From: JAJFUV01 sp964561215
GTDB taxonomy: Bacteria; Acidobacteriota; Terriglobia; Bryobacterales; Bryobacteraceae
Assembly: GCA_964561215.1 (NCBI GenBank)
Contig: CAZLOS010000010.1
Location: forward strand, 1 to 64,000
DNA: 64,000 bases
Direction of reading: 5' to 3'
How positions within the stretch are numbered: position 1 is the stretch's first letter; every line of letters begins with the position of its first letter. The notes beneath the pieces are model-generated. The model did not search any database. It saw only the letters and a program-made list of their open reading frames with translations, and had not been told where the DNA came from. This document shows, piece after piece, positions 32,739 to 40,541 of this stretch. The translations under genes were made by a program, and so were the position numbers.

Positions 32739-33827
32739 CTAATGCGCGGCGTACAGCGGCGCGATGGAAACCAGCCCCAGCCCCACGGCGAAAAGGCACA
32801 GCATGGTCACCACCAGCGCGTTCACCTTGGGGCCTCCTCCGGCAAATTCCTTCCATACCAACAATCCCCAAAGCGCGCTGATCATGGTGGCGCCCTGGCC
32901 CAGGGCGTAGCTCACGGCAGGCCCCACCTGCACCCTCTCCGGCGCGCTGGCCGCGGCAAAGTTGGCCAGCGTACCGATGCACCAGATGATTCCTCCGAGC
33001 ACTCCTAACAGGTGCTGCTTCCGTGTGCCTTTGAAATAATCGGCCGGGCTGACCGGGGGGCCCTCCACCGGCAGGTTCATGAAGTAAATGCTGTACAAGA
33101 ACGTGGAAAAGAAGACGGCGGTGGCAAAGACGAAGCCGATCGAATAGGGGCCCAAGCCCAGGTCCCCGGCCTTGCCCATTTCCACCAGCGGGTAAAACAG
33201 TCCCATCAGGAGGCCGCTCACGATGCTCAGGATCAGCCCCTTCCAAAACCTCTTGGCGGCGTACTGGTGGGCAGTGCCACCCTTGTTGCCCGGGCCGGAT
33301 GGCGGCAGAGGCTCCTTGTCGGCCTTGGCGTTGGCCAGGGCCTTGTAAGCCAGCGCATCCACCACGATGGCGGCCACCAGGAGCGCCGTGCCGGTGAACA
33401 GCAGGCCCGGATTGCCTTGCGGGTTGCCGATGTAGTTCAGAACAACTCCCACCACAAGGGCGATGCCGATGCCCACCGGGAACGCCACGGCCAGGCCTGC
33501 TACCGAGATGGCGGCCACCAGAAGCATATTCGCCAGGTTGAACACCAGCCCGCCCGCCATGCCGAAGAAAATCTGCCGCTTGCCGGTCTTCAGGAGGTCG
33601 TCGACAAACTCGAATCCGGTGAAGTTATAGATGCCGATGAAACTGGCGCTGCCGACTGTGAAGGCCGCGATGGTGGCGGCCAGCAGCACGCCGAATGCGT
33701 AATCGAAATAGAAAAGCTCGAAGCGCCACTTACCCGCCAACTTCTGCGTATTGGCCCAACTGCCCCAGCAGATCATGCTGAGGATCGTGACTACCAGTGC
33801 CGTGAGATAGGTTTGAGGTACGATCAT
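32739..33827 (-). CDS. DMT-superfamily (GRP/ureide-permease-like) sugar or solute transporter
   Basis: The 362-residue protein has about ten hydrophobic helices, opening TYLTALVVTILSMICWGSWANTQKL, then FELFYFDYAFGVLLAA and repeated Gly-rich helices (GMAGGLVFNLANMLLVAAI, GVLGGIIWCIGTLANFAAA, GQGATMISALWGLLVWKEF). The CWGSWANTQK pattern is typical of glucose/ribose or ureide permease-like members of the drug/metabolite superfamily. Substrate is unknown. It lies between an exported small protein and tadA on the minus strand. Confidence 0.72.
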   Translation of the reverse strand: MIVPQTYLTALVVTILSMICWGSWANTQKLAGKWRFELFYFDYAFGVLLAATIAAFTVGSASFIGIYNFTGFEFVDDLLKTGKRQIFFGMAGGLVFNLANMLLVAAISVAGLAVAFPVGIGIALVVGVVLNYIGNPQGNPGLLFTGTALLVAAIVVDALAYKALANAKADKEPLPPSGPGNKGGTAHQYAAKRFWKGLILSIVSGLLMGLFYPLVEMGKAGDLGLGPYSIGFVFATAVFFSTFLYSIYFMNLPVEGPPVSPADYFKGTRKQHLLGVLGGIIWCIGTLANFAAASAPERVQVGPAVSYALGQGATMISALWGLLVWKEFAGGGPKVNALVVTMLCLFAVGLGLVSIAPLYAAH

Positions 33828-33856
33828 GGGTGTTCGCCTTGCGCCGCGCCGTGCTT

Positions 33857-34222
33857 TCAGGATTTCGTCCGCTTGCCCTTGATGTCGCCCGTCCGGCTAC
33901 CCGAGGATTTCCACGCCCCTTCGACGGAATCGCCTTTCACGTTCATCTTCACGTCGAACACGCGGCCCTCATAGGTCACTTTGCAGGTGAACGTGTCGCC
34001 GGTCATGGCGGGATCGCTCATGCTGAGCAGCATGTCTTCGACCATCGCACTGCCCACCAGTTTGCCGCCGTCCTCCTTCATGGTGAGCGTGGCCCGGATC
34101 GGGTTGCCGTCCGGATCCACCGTGGTCAGATCCCATGTGCCGACAATCGGTACCGCGGCCAAGACCGAAGCCGCAAGAACGAGAAATGCAACCACACCTG
34201 CGTAGCGTTTAACGGACATCAT
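33857..34222 (-). CDS. Small exported beta-rich protein
   Basis: The 121-residue protein has a signal peptide (VVAFLVLAASVLAAVP) and a body of alternating strands (IVGTWDLTTVDPDGNPIRAT, GKLVGSAMVEDMLLSMSD, FTCKVTYEGRVFDVKMNVKG), suggesting a small lipocalin-like or beta-sandwich fold, ending in a Lys/Arg-rich tail. Function is unknown. ATG 34222 follows GGAAAGG. It is divergent from the TPR-like gene at 34280, with a symmetric -10 region between. Confidence 0.75.
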   Translation of the reverse strand: MMSVKRYAGVVAFLVLAASVLAAVPIVGTWDLTTVDPDGNPIRATLTMKEDGGKLVGSAMVEDMLLSMSDPAMTGDTFTCKVTYEGRVFDVKMNVKGDSVEGAWKSSGSRTGDIKGKRTKS

Positions 34223-34246
34223 TGTCTGCCTTTCCTGAATCTGTTT

Positions 34247-34253
34247 TATAATA
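34247..34253. promoter_or_regulatory. Symmetric divergent -10 element
   Basis: TATAATA reads TATAAT on the plus strand (34247-34252) and TATTAT on the minus strand (34253-34248). Predicted starts near 34259 and 34241 give leaders of about 20 nt each, with ribosome sites TTGGAGG (before 34280) and AGGAAAGG (before 34222). The same core therefore can drive both exported-protein genes. Confidence 0.45.
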
Positions 34254-34279
34254 ACACCCGTTCCAATTTGGAGGCCTGA

Positions 34280-35401
34280 ATGAGACTCTCGATTCTTATC
34301 GCCGCGCTCCTGGCCGTCACTGCCGTCGCATCGGCCCAGCGCCACAGCATAACGATCAACGCCGAAACCCCTGAAGGACAGTTGCTGCAGCAAGCCGGCC
34401 AGGAAGCCGACGAAGCCAAGAAAATCGCGTTGCTCGAGCAGTTTGCAGCCAAGTATCCGAAACACGAAGGCATCCTCTGGGTCTATGAGATGATGATTCC
34501 CGCTTACGTCAAAGCCGCTCAGGTCCCCAAGGCGCTGGATGCGTGCGACAAGCTTCTCACCGCCGACGCGGAAGACGCCGAGAACGCCCACGAGTGCCTC
34601 AAGGCGGCCGAATCGACGAAGGATCCGGCGGCCGTGATCAAGTGGTCGGCGCGGGCCAGCGACGCGTGCCGGAAGGTCGTGCAATCGCCCAAACCCAAGG
34701 AAGCCGACGAAGTGGAGGACTGGACCAAGCGCGTGGACTACGCCAAGCAGGCGGACACCTACACCGAGTACGCGCTCTACGCGGTCGCGCTGCAGACCCA
34801 GTCTCCGGAGCAGAAGGCCGCCCTGGGCGAGGAAATCGAGCGCCGCAATCCGGACAGCAAGTACTACGTGCAGATTGCCGGCCAGCAGTTCCTCGGCTAC
34901 ACGCAACTCGGCCAGAAGGAGAAAGCAGCGCTGGTGGCCGAAAAGATCGTCGCCAAGGAGCCGGACAACCAGGACATGCTGCTTGCCGCGGCGGACTACT
35001 ACATGAACGCCAAGAATAACGACAAGGCGCTCCTGTACTCGACCAAGCTCACCGAGGTGGTGGCCACCAAGGCCCCCCCGGCGGGCATGAGCGAGGCCGA
35101 CTGGACCAAGAAAAAAGACCTCATGCTGGGCCTGGGCTATTGGATGCAGGGCGTCATCCATAGCCAGCAGAACAAGTTCGCGCCCGCCGACGCGGCGCTT
35201 CGCAAGGCGCTGCCTCTGATCCAGACCAACCATCAGCTGTTGCCCGGCACGTTGTTCTACCTGGGTCTGGCAAACTACAAGATGCAGAAGATCGCGGATG
35301 CCGTCAAGTTCTTCAACCAGTGCGCCGCCGTTGCCAGTCCCTTCCAGGCGCAGGCGAAGAAGAACATCCTGGCCATCCGGCGTGAGTACATTGTCAAGTA
35401 A
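34280..35401 (+). CDS. Exported TPR-like repeat protein
   Basis: The 373-residue protein has a signal peptide (LSILIAALLAVTAVASAQ) followed by helical repeats: PKHEGILWVYEMMIPAYVKA, PKALDACDKLLTADAEDAEN, GYTQLGQKEKAALVAEKIVAKEP, LAAADYYMNAKNNDKALLYS and LFYLGLANYKMQKIADAVKFFN, consistent with tetratricopeptide repeats. It is probably periplasmic and mediates protein contacts. Partners are unknown. The acetate-kinase-like gene starts 3 bp after its stop. Confidence 0.82.
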   Translation: MRLSILIAALLAVTAVASAQRHSITINAETPEGQLLQQAGQEADEAKKIALLEQFAAKYPKHEGILWVYEMMIPAYVKAAQVPKALDACDKLLTADAEDAENAHECLKAAESTKDPAAVIKWSARASDACRKVVQSPKPKEADEVEDWTKRVDYAKQADTYTEYALYAVALQTQSPEQKAALGEEIERRNPDSKYYVQIAGQQFLGYTQLGQKEKAALVAEKIVAKEPDNQDMLLAAADYYMNAKNNDKALLYSTKLTEVVATKAPPAGMSEADWTKKKDLMLGLGYWMQGVIHSQQNKFAPADAALRKALPLIQTNHQLLPGTLFYLGLANYKMQKIADAVKFFNQCAAVASPFQAQAKKNILAIRREYIVK

Positions 35402-35404
35402 AGC

Positions 35405-36502
35405 ATGAATATTCTTATTCCTAATTTAGGATCCACGTCACTCAAGTACCGGATCCTCGATATGCCCTCCGAGCGGACCATCGCCAGCGGGCGCATGGAA
35501 CGCGTCACCGACTACCGCGACGCCATCAGAAGCATCCGTACCGCGGACGCGAAGGTGGATGCGGTCGCCTTCAAAACGGTAATGGCCGGAGAGAAGTACC
35601 GCGGCACATTCCTCGTCGACGACGCCCTGGTGGCGGCCATGGAGGCATTTTTGCCGGCCGCGCCCGCGCATAACGCCATCTACCTGGCGGCCATCCGGGC
35701 CTTCCAGGAGGCCATGCCGGGCGTGCGGCTGGTGGCGGCCTTCGAGCCAGAGTTCCACAAAACCATGCCCGAGTACGCCTCGCGCTACGGCGTGCCCGCC
35801 GCCTGGCGCACCGAATACGGCGTGCGGCGTTACGGCTTCCACGGTGCTTCGCACTGGTGCGCCAGCGAGCGCGTGCCCCAGATCCTCGGCGTGCCCAAGC
35901 AGGGGCTGCGCCTGGTGAATTGCCACCTGGGCGGAAGCAGTTCGATGTGCGCCATCCGCGACGGACGCTCGATCGACACCACCATGGGCTTTTCGCCGCA
36001 ATCCGGCCTGGAGAACGCCACCCGGCATGGGGAGCTCGACGCCTTCGCGGTCCTCTACATGATGGACCGCACCGGCTGGACGACCGAGGAGATCCGCCGC
36101 CAGTTGGCCAAGGAAGGCGGGCTCGCCGGGCTGAGCGGGATCCCTGGCGGCGATGCGCGCGACATCGAGAAAGCCGCCGCGGAAGGCAGTGAGGACGCGC
36201 GCCTGGCTCTCGCCGTTTTTACTTACCAGATAAAGAAAAATCTCGGCGCATACGCGGCGGTCATGGGCGGCCTCGACGCCATCTCGTTCACCGGAGGCAT
36301 CGGCGAGAACTCCGCGCCGCTACGCGAACAATGCCTTGCGGGCCTGGAATTCCTCGGCGTGAAGCTCTCGCCCGAAGCCAACCGGACCGGGTCGGGCGAC
36401 CGCATCGTATCCGCCCCGGAATCCAAAGTGGCCGTAGTGGTCTTCGCCACCAACGAGGAAATCGTGGTGGCCCGGCGTGCGTACCGGGTGCTCACGGCCT
36501 AG
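35405..36502 (+). CDS. Divergent acetate kinase-like protein
   Basis: The 365-residue protein aligns along its length with acetate/propionate kinases: N-terminal NLGSTSLKY (usual NCGSSSLKY), APAHN, YGFHGASH, ATRHGELD, FTGGIGENS and TNEEIVVAR. Two core motifs are altered: the usual HRVVHGG is FKTVMAGE (residues 56-63) and FDTAFH is FEPEFH, changing the Arg and Asp that bind or activate acetyl phosphate in studied enzymes. It is also about 35 residues shorter than typical AckA. No pta gene is nearby. It may act on another acid, or be inactive. Its end overlaps the dut end by 4 bp. Confidence 0.75.
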   Translation: MNILIPNLGSTSLKYRILDMPSERTIASGRMERVTDYRDAIRSIRTADAKVDAVAFKTVMAGEKYRGTFLVDDALVAAMEAFLPAAPAHNAIYLAAIRAFQEAMPGVRLVAAFEPEFHKTMPEYASRYGVPAAWRTEYGVRRYGFHGASHWCASERVPQILGVPKQGLRLVNCHLGGSSSMCAIRDGRSIDTTMGFSPQSGLENATRHGELDAFAVLYMMDRTGWTTEEIRRQLAKEGGLAGLSGIPGGDARDIEKAAAEGSEDARLALAVFTYQIKKNLGAYAAVMGGLDAISFTGGIGENSAPLREQCLAGLEFLGVKLSPEANRTGSGDRIVSAPESKVAVVVFATNEEIVVARRAYRVLTA

Positions 36503-36939
36503 CGGCCGGAAGAGCCGAAGCCGCCTTCGCCCCGGCGAGTGTCGTTGAGTTCGCCTTCTTCCCACTCGACCGCTTCGTAGCGCGCGATCACCATCTGCGC
36601 TATGCGGTCGCCGCGATGGACCTGGTACGGCTCGCGCCCCAGGTTGAGCAGGATGACGCGTATCTGGCCGCGGTATCCCGGATCGATGGTGGCCGGGCTG
36701 TTGGGCAGCGTGATCGCATGCTTCAGCGCCAGGCCGCTGCGCGGGCGGATCTGCGCCTCGAAGCCGGGAGGCAACTCGATGGACAGCCCCGTCGCCACCG
36801 TGCGCGGGGCGCCCGGTTCGAGCAGCGCGTCCTCCACTGAACACAGGTCCATGCCGGCGTCTTCCCCGGCGCCGTGCGCGTAGCGTGGCAGAGTGGCTTC
36901 GGACACGAGACGTTTAATGCGAATGCGCGTGGAGTTCAT
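36499..36939 (-). CDS. dut: dUTP diphosphatase
   Basis: The 146-residue protein has the five trimeric dUTPase motifs: GAGEDAGMDLCS, RPRSGLALKH, ITLPNSPATIDPGYRGQIRV, HRGDRIAQMVI and the C-terminal RGEGGFGSSGR P-loop-like motif. It hydrolyses dUTP to dUMP and pyrophosphate, keeping uracil out of DNA and feeding thymidylate synthesis. It is divergent from thyX (29 bp apart), which would use the dUMP formed. Confidence 0.95.
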   Translation of the reverse strand: MNSTRIRIKRLVSEATLPRYAHGAGEDAGMDLCSVEDALLEPGAPRTVATGLSIELPPGFEAQIRPRSGLALKHAITLPNSPATIDPGYRGQIRVILLNLGREPYQVHRGDRIAQMVIARYEAVEWEEGELNDTRRGEGGFGSSGR

Positions 36940-36953
36940 GCGGGCTGAATAGT

Positions 36954-36960
36954 TATCATA
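36954..36960. promoter_or_regulatory. Symmetric divergent -10 between dut and thyX
   Basis: TATCATA reads TATCAT on the plus strand (36954-36959), ending 9 nt before the thyX ATG, and TATGAT on the minus strand (36960-36955), 15 nt before the dut ATG. A short inverted repeat ATAAC-GTT-GTTAT (36958-36970) overlaps the thyX start. This would coordinate dUMP supply with its use. Confidence 0.45.
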
Positions 36961-36968
36961 ACGTTGTT

Positions 36969-38405
36969 ATGCCGATCGAAAAAAACAGGCGGGTCAAGAC
37001 GCTGGCGCCGATGAATCCCGAAAGGTGCGCTTACGCGCTGGCGCGTTACAGCCGGTCGCCGGATTCGATCGAGAAATCCATCGAATGGGTGCGCGCGCAC
37101 GACTCGCGCAAGTTCCTGGAAAGCTTCTACTTCCAGTACGGCCACGCCTCTATCGCGGACCTGGGTCACGTGGTGGTATGTTTCGAAGGGATTTCGGAGC
37201 TGGCTGCCACCGAGGTCGAGGACGAACAGCTTTGGGATGGCCAGGCCAAGTCGTCCCGCTACCAGGACTTCTCGCGGTGCGGTTTCGTCGTTCCGCCTGA
37301 GTTCAACGCGGAGCAGGCGTCGGCCTACCAGACCGCGGGCCAGAATCTGCTCGATGCCTACCGTAAAGTCCACGCCGGCATCAACACGTTCCTCGCCGAT
37401 CGCCACCCGCGCCCGGACGGCATGAAGCCCGACGCTTACGAGCGCAACATCGCGGCGCGCGCTTTCGACGTGGCGCGCTACCTGCTGTTTCTCGGGGTGC
37501 CGACCAACGTGGGGCAGGTGACCAGCATCCGCACGCTGGAGCGGCAGATGAAACGGCTGCTGGCGAGCGAATACGCGGAGCTGCGCGAATTGGCCGGGGA
37601 ACTCGCCGAGGCACTGCGCTCCGAGCCGGACTACGGCTGCCTCGAAGGCGCGCCGCGAGAGCCCGTGGCGCCCACGCTCGCCGAACACGCAGGGCCCGAC
37701 CGGTACGCGCTCGATTCGCGCGAGGCTTTGCGCCAGTGGGCCGCGGCGAACCTGTCGGCGCCAGCGCCTGCGGATGGCAAGCGGGTGGACCTGGTCAAGC
37801 CCTCGGACACGGCCGCGGACATCGCGGCGACGTTGCTTTACCCGGTCACGGATCGGCCCTACCGCCAGTTGTACGAATTCGCCCTGTCGATCGGTGCGGA
37901 TCGCCGCCGCGAAGTGCTGGATCTCGGCTTGCGTTCCCGCACGGTCCGCGACGAACTCACGCGGGGTTTCCGCGGCGGTATCTATGTCTACGACATCGTA
38001 ATGGACATCGGCGCCTACCGCGACCTTCACCGGCACCGCCGCTCCCAGCAGTTCCGGCAGGCTTACTCGGCGCGGCTGGGATTCGAAACCCCCAAGACAA
38101 TCGTCGAAGCGGGCCTGAACGACGTTTACCAAAGCGCCATGCGCCAGGCCATCGAGGCACTGCATACGCTGCCCGAACCCGGAGCGCACTACCTGATCCC
38201 GTTCGGCGCCCGCTCGCGGTTTCTGTTCAAGATGGACTTCGCCGAAGCCGAGTACATCACCCGGCTGCGCAGTTGGGTGAAAGGGCACTTCTCCTATCGC
38301 GAAATCGCCTGGGAGATGAAATGCAGGATGGAGGAGCTGGAGCCGGAACTGGGACGGCTCATCGAAGCCACTCCACCGTGGGTGGAAGATCCACTCCGCC
38401 GGTGA
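36969..38405 (+). CDS. thyX: Double-domain FAD-dependent thymidylate synthase (ThyX) homologue
   Basis: The 478-residue protein is about twice the usual ThyX length (220-250). The N-terminal half has FYFQYGHASIADLGHVVVCF and EDEQLWDGQAKSSRYQDF, a degenerate ThyX motif. The C-terminal half has DIGAYRDLHRHRRSQQFRQA, a clear RHRxxS-type motif, and HYLIPFGARSRFLFKMDFAEAEYI. It looks like an internal duplication in which the C-terminal copy keeps the flavin/dUMP motif better. ThyX makes dTMP from dUMP using methylene-THF, FAD and NADPH. The neighbouring divergent dut gene supports the role. Confidence 0.85.
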   Translation: MPIEKNRRVKTLAPMNPERCAYALARYSRSPDSIEKSIEWVRAHDSRKFLESFYFQYGHASIADLGHVVVCFEGISELAATEVEDEQLWDGQAKSSRYQDFSRCGFVVPPEFNAEQASAYQTAGQNLLDAYRKVHAGINTFLADRHPRPDGMKPDAYERNIAARAFDVARYLLFLGVPTNVGQVTSIRTLERQMKRLLASEYAELRELAGELAEALRSEPDYGCLEGAPREPVAPTLAEHAGPDRYALDSREALRQWAAANLSAPAPADGKRVDLVKPSDTAADIAATLLYPVTDRPYRQLYEFALSIGADRRREVLDLGLRSRTVRDELTRGFRGGIYVYDIVMDIGAYRDLHRHRRSQQFRQAYSARLGFETPKTIVEAGLNDVYQSAMRQAIEALHTLPEPGAHYLIPFGARSRFLFKMDFAEAEYITRLRSWVKGHFSYREIAWEMKCRMEELEPELGRLIEATPPWVEDPLRR

Positions 38406-38429
38406 GCGAAGGCTTCCCTTCTCGCCGGA

Positions 38430-39275
38430 TTACCGGATGAACTCCACCTGGATGCGTTGCGGGATGAGGCCCGCCTCGTAGCCCATGTCGAGGAGTCTCT
38501 GCGCCGCCTTGGGCACCAGGTCTCCGCAGTCCACCGTGTAATGGTTCACATACATGTGAACGAACTTCTCCGCCAGGCGCGCGTCCATGTCGCGCGCGAA
38601 CTGCAGCGCGTAGTGCAGTGCTTCCTGGGAATTGTCGAGAGCGTACTGGATGCTCTCGCGCATCAGCGTGCAGCATTCTCTCTGGATGTCGCGGTCGAGC
38701 GACCGTAACAGAGCATTCGCTCCCAGCGGCAGCGGGAGGTTGTAGGTCTGCTTCCACCAGCGCCCCAAGTCGATCACTTGATGAAGGCCGGAGGTGCTGA
38801 AGGTCAATTGCCCCTCGTGGATAATCAGGCCGGCGTCCACCATGCGGTCCTTGACCGCCCCGATAATAGCGTCGAACGGCGTGACCACAGGCTCGAAGTC
38901 CTGCTCGAAGAGCTTCAGGGCCAGGTAGGCTGTAGTCTTCTTGCCTGGAACAGCGATCCGCTTCCCCTTTAGTTCCGACGGCTCCAGCGGCTGCGTGGAC
39001 ACCACCATGGGTCCATACCCATCCCCCACGCTTGATCCGCTGGCCATGAGGAAGTACTTATCGGCCACGTACGGGTAAGCATGGTAGGAAATGGCCGTCA
39101 GGTGGTACTGCCCCTCCATGGCTCTCCGGTTCAGGCTCTCGATGTCCTCCAGCATGTGGCGGAATGTCAGGCGCCGCGAACGGATCTTCTTGGTGGCCAA
39201 GCCATAGAACATGAACGCATCGTCGGAATCGGGGCTGTGCGCACAGACAATTTCAACTGGTTCGGTGGGATTCAT
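38430..39275 (-). CDS. mqnD: 1,4-dihydroxy-6-naphthoate synthase of the futalosine menaquinone pathway
   Basis: The 281-residue protein has the MqnD pattern: AHSPDSDDAFMFYGLATKKI near the start, ISYHAYPYV, GDGYGPMVVS, LKGKRIAVPGKKTTAYLALK and WWKQTYNLPLPLGANALLRS. MqnD converts cyclic dehypoxanthine futalosine to 1,4-dihydroxy-6-naphthoate. MqnA is related but usually lacks the SPDSDDAFMF opening. No other mqn genes are in the window, so the pathway is dispersed. Confidence 0.88.
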   Translation of the reverse strand: MNPTEPVEIVCAHSPDSDDAFMFYGLATKKIRSRRLTFRHMLEDIESLNRRAMEGQYHLTAISYHAYPYVADKYFLMASGSSVGDGYGPMVVSTQPLEPSELKGKRIAVPGKKTTAYLALKLFEQDFEPVVTPFDAIIGAVKDRMVDAGLIIHEGQLTFSTSGLHQVIDLGRWWKQTYNLPLPLGANALLRSLDRDIQRECCTLMRESIQYALDNSQEALHYALQFARDMDARLAEKFVHMYVNHYTVDCGDLVPKAAQRLLDMGYEAGLIPQRIQVEFIR

Positions 39276-39347
39276 AAACGATGGAACTCCCTCACTATAG
39301 CAAACCCGGAAGTTCCCGACGAAGGCGATTAACAGAAGAGGCCGGAA

Positions 39348-39719
39348 TCAGGGTCTGGAGGCGGACTCATTGTGGAGGCCTGCCAGGATCGGCTCCAGAC
39401 TCTGCAACTGGCGTTCCAGTTCCGACACCGCCCCTTCGGCGCCGGCCAGGTCGCCCTCGCGGCCCATTCGCTCCAGCTTGTAGGCGCTCTCAAACGGTGC
39501 ATCCGCGCAAAAGTTCGCAATCGCGCCCTTGAGCGTGTGAGCGGCGTGATGCAAGGCGTCTGAATCCCGGCGCACGACGGCCTCGCGTATCTGCTCCATC
39601 ATGCCGGGGTAGTCGCTGAGAAAGAGCCCGGCGATTTCACCCAACAACTGCTCATCGCCGCCGAGCCTCTCGAGCACTAACGCTTTGTTCAGGCCAACTA
39701 ACTGCTGGGGAACGTCCAT
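39348..39719 (-). CDS. Histidine phosphotransfer (Hpt) domain protein
   Basis: The 123-residue protein is a single Hpt helical bundle: ERLGGDEQLLGEIAGLFLSD, then LHHAAHTLKGAIANFCA with the phospho-accepting His in HxxKG (about residue 60), and LERMGREGDLAGAEGAVSEL. Stand-alone Hpt proteins shuttle phosphate between hybrid kinases and response regulators. No kinase or regulator partner is adjacent. Confidence 0.88.
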   Translation of the reverse strand: MDVPQQLVGLNKALVLERLGGDEQLLGEIAGLFLSDYPGMMEQIREAVVRRDSDALHHAAHTLKGAIANFCADAPFESAYKLERMGREGDLAGAEGAVSELERQLQSLEPILAGLHNESASRP

Positions 39720-39786
39720 GAATCCTATCCTTCACTCTTGCTTATCGGTCCGGGAGGCGCTCAGGTTTAGGACATTCCCCGTCCTG

Positions 39787-40422
39787 TTATAGCTCTTTTA
39801 CACGCAGGTTCCTGAATTCCACCAGGGACTTGTGCCCGAGCAGGCCGATGTGGCCCGAAGGGCGGAACAGTCCCGGATGCTTTTTCAGAATCTCGGCGTC
39901 CTTGATGGCATCCAGGTTCGCGTCGGTGATGACGCTTCCGTTGAGCTTCACGGTGATGCGGCGCCCGTTCGCCGTAATCTCCATGCTGTTCCATTCCCCG
40001 GTCTTCTTCAGATGGCCCGTCTTTGACGGCACAGCCCAGTAGATGCTGCCGGTGTACTGGAACGCGTGCAGCTTGCCTTTGTAAGCCGGGCCGTCATCGT
40101 CGAGAATCTGGATTTCCATGGCCTGCCAGGCCGCGTCGCCTTCGAACGGCGCGCGAATGCCGATCCCGTTGTTTCCGTTCACCGAGAGCCGGAACTCCAC
40201 GTGAAAGACGAAATTCGAGTATTCTTTCTCCGTGAACAGGTTGCCGCCGCCGTCGGCGGGCGCCACGATGTGTCCGTTCTCCACCAGGTACCCGCGCCCG
40301 TGAGGCGACTTCAGCACCCATCCGTCGAGCGTCTTGCCGTCGAACAGCGAGACCCAGCCCGAAGCGCCCCACACCGGCGCGGTCAGGGCGAGAAGGAAAA
40401 CAGCCGCAATGAATCTTCGCAT
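39787..40422 (-). CDS. Exported DUF1080 (3-keto-disaccharide hydrolase-like) protein
   Basis: The 211-residue protein has a signal peptide (RRFIAAVFLLALTAPVWGAS) and the DUF1080 block: WVSLFDGKTLDGWVLKSP, GGNLFTEKEYSNFVFHVEFR, NNGIGIRAPFEGDAAWQAMEIQILDD and a lectin-like beta sandwich to GHIGLLGHKSLVEFRNLRVKEL. Related proteins hydrolyse 3-keto glycosides made by Gfo/Idh/MocA oxidoreductases, and one such exported oxidoreductase lies at 4280, though far away. ATG 40422 is preferred over upstream TTG/ATG at 40458. Confidence 0.87.
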   Translation of the reverse strand: MRRFIAAVFLLALTAPVWGASGWVSLFDGKTLDGWVLKSPHGRGYLVENGHIVAPADGGGNLFTEKEYSNFVFHVEFRLSVNGNNGIGIRAPFEGDAAWQAMEIQILDDDGPAYKGKLHAFQYTGSIYWAVPSKTGHLKKTGEWNSMEITANGRRITVKLNGSVITDANLDAIKDAEILKKHPGLFRPSGHIGLLGHKSLVEFRNLRVKEL

Positions 40423-40541
40423 AGATATTGATCCTCTCACGATTTCCTGCGCTCGCACCAGCGCCCGGCAAGGTGTACACTGATGGTTTCGGGAGGTGAG
40501 TTTTCCCTAGTAGCTGGTACAAGCCAGCCCCACTTTCCACG

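Noticed and set aside
36936..38288. Antisense open frame of about 450 codons over thyX
   Set aside because: The plus strand has ThyX motifs in the correct order; antisense translation has no domain and is Arg-rich.
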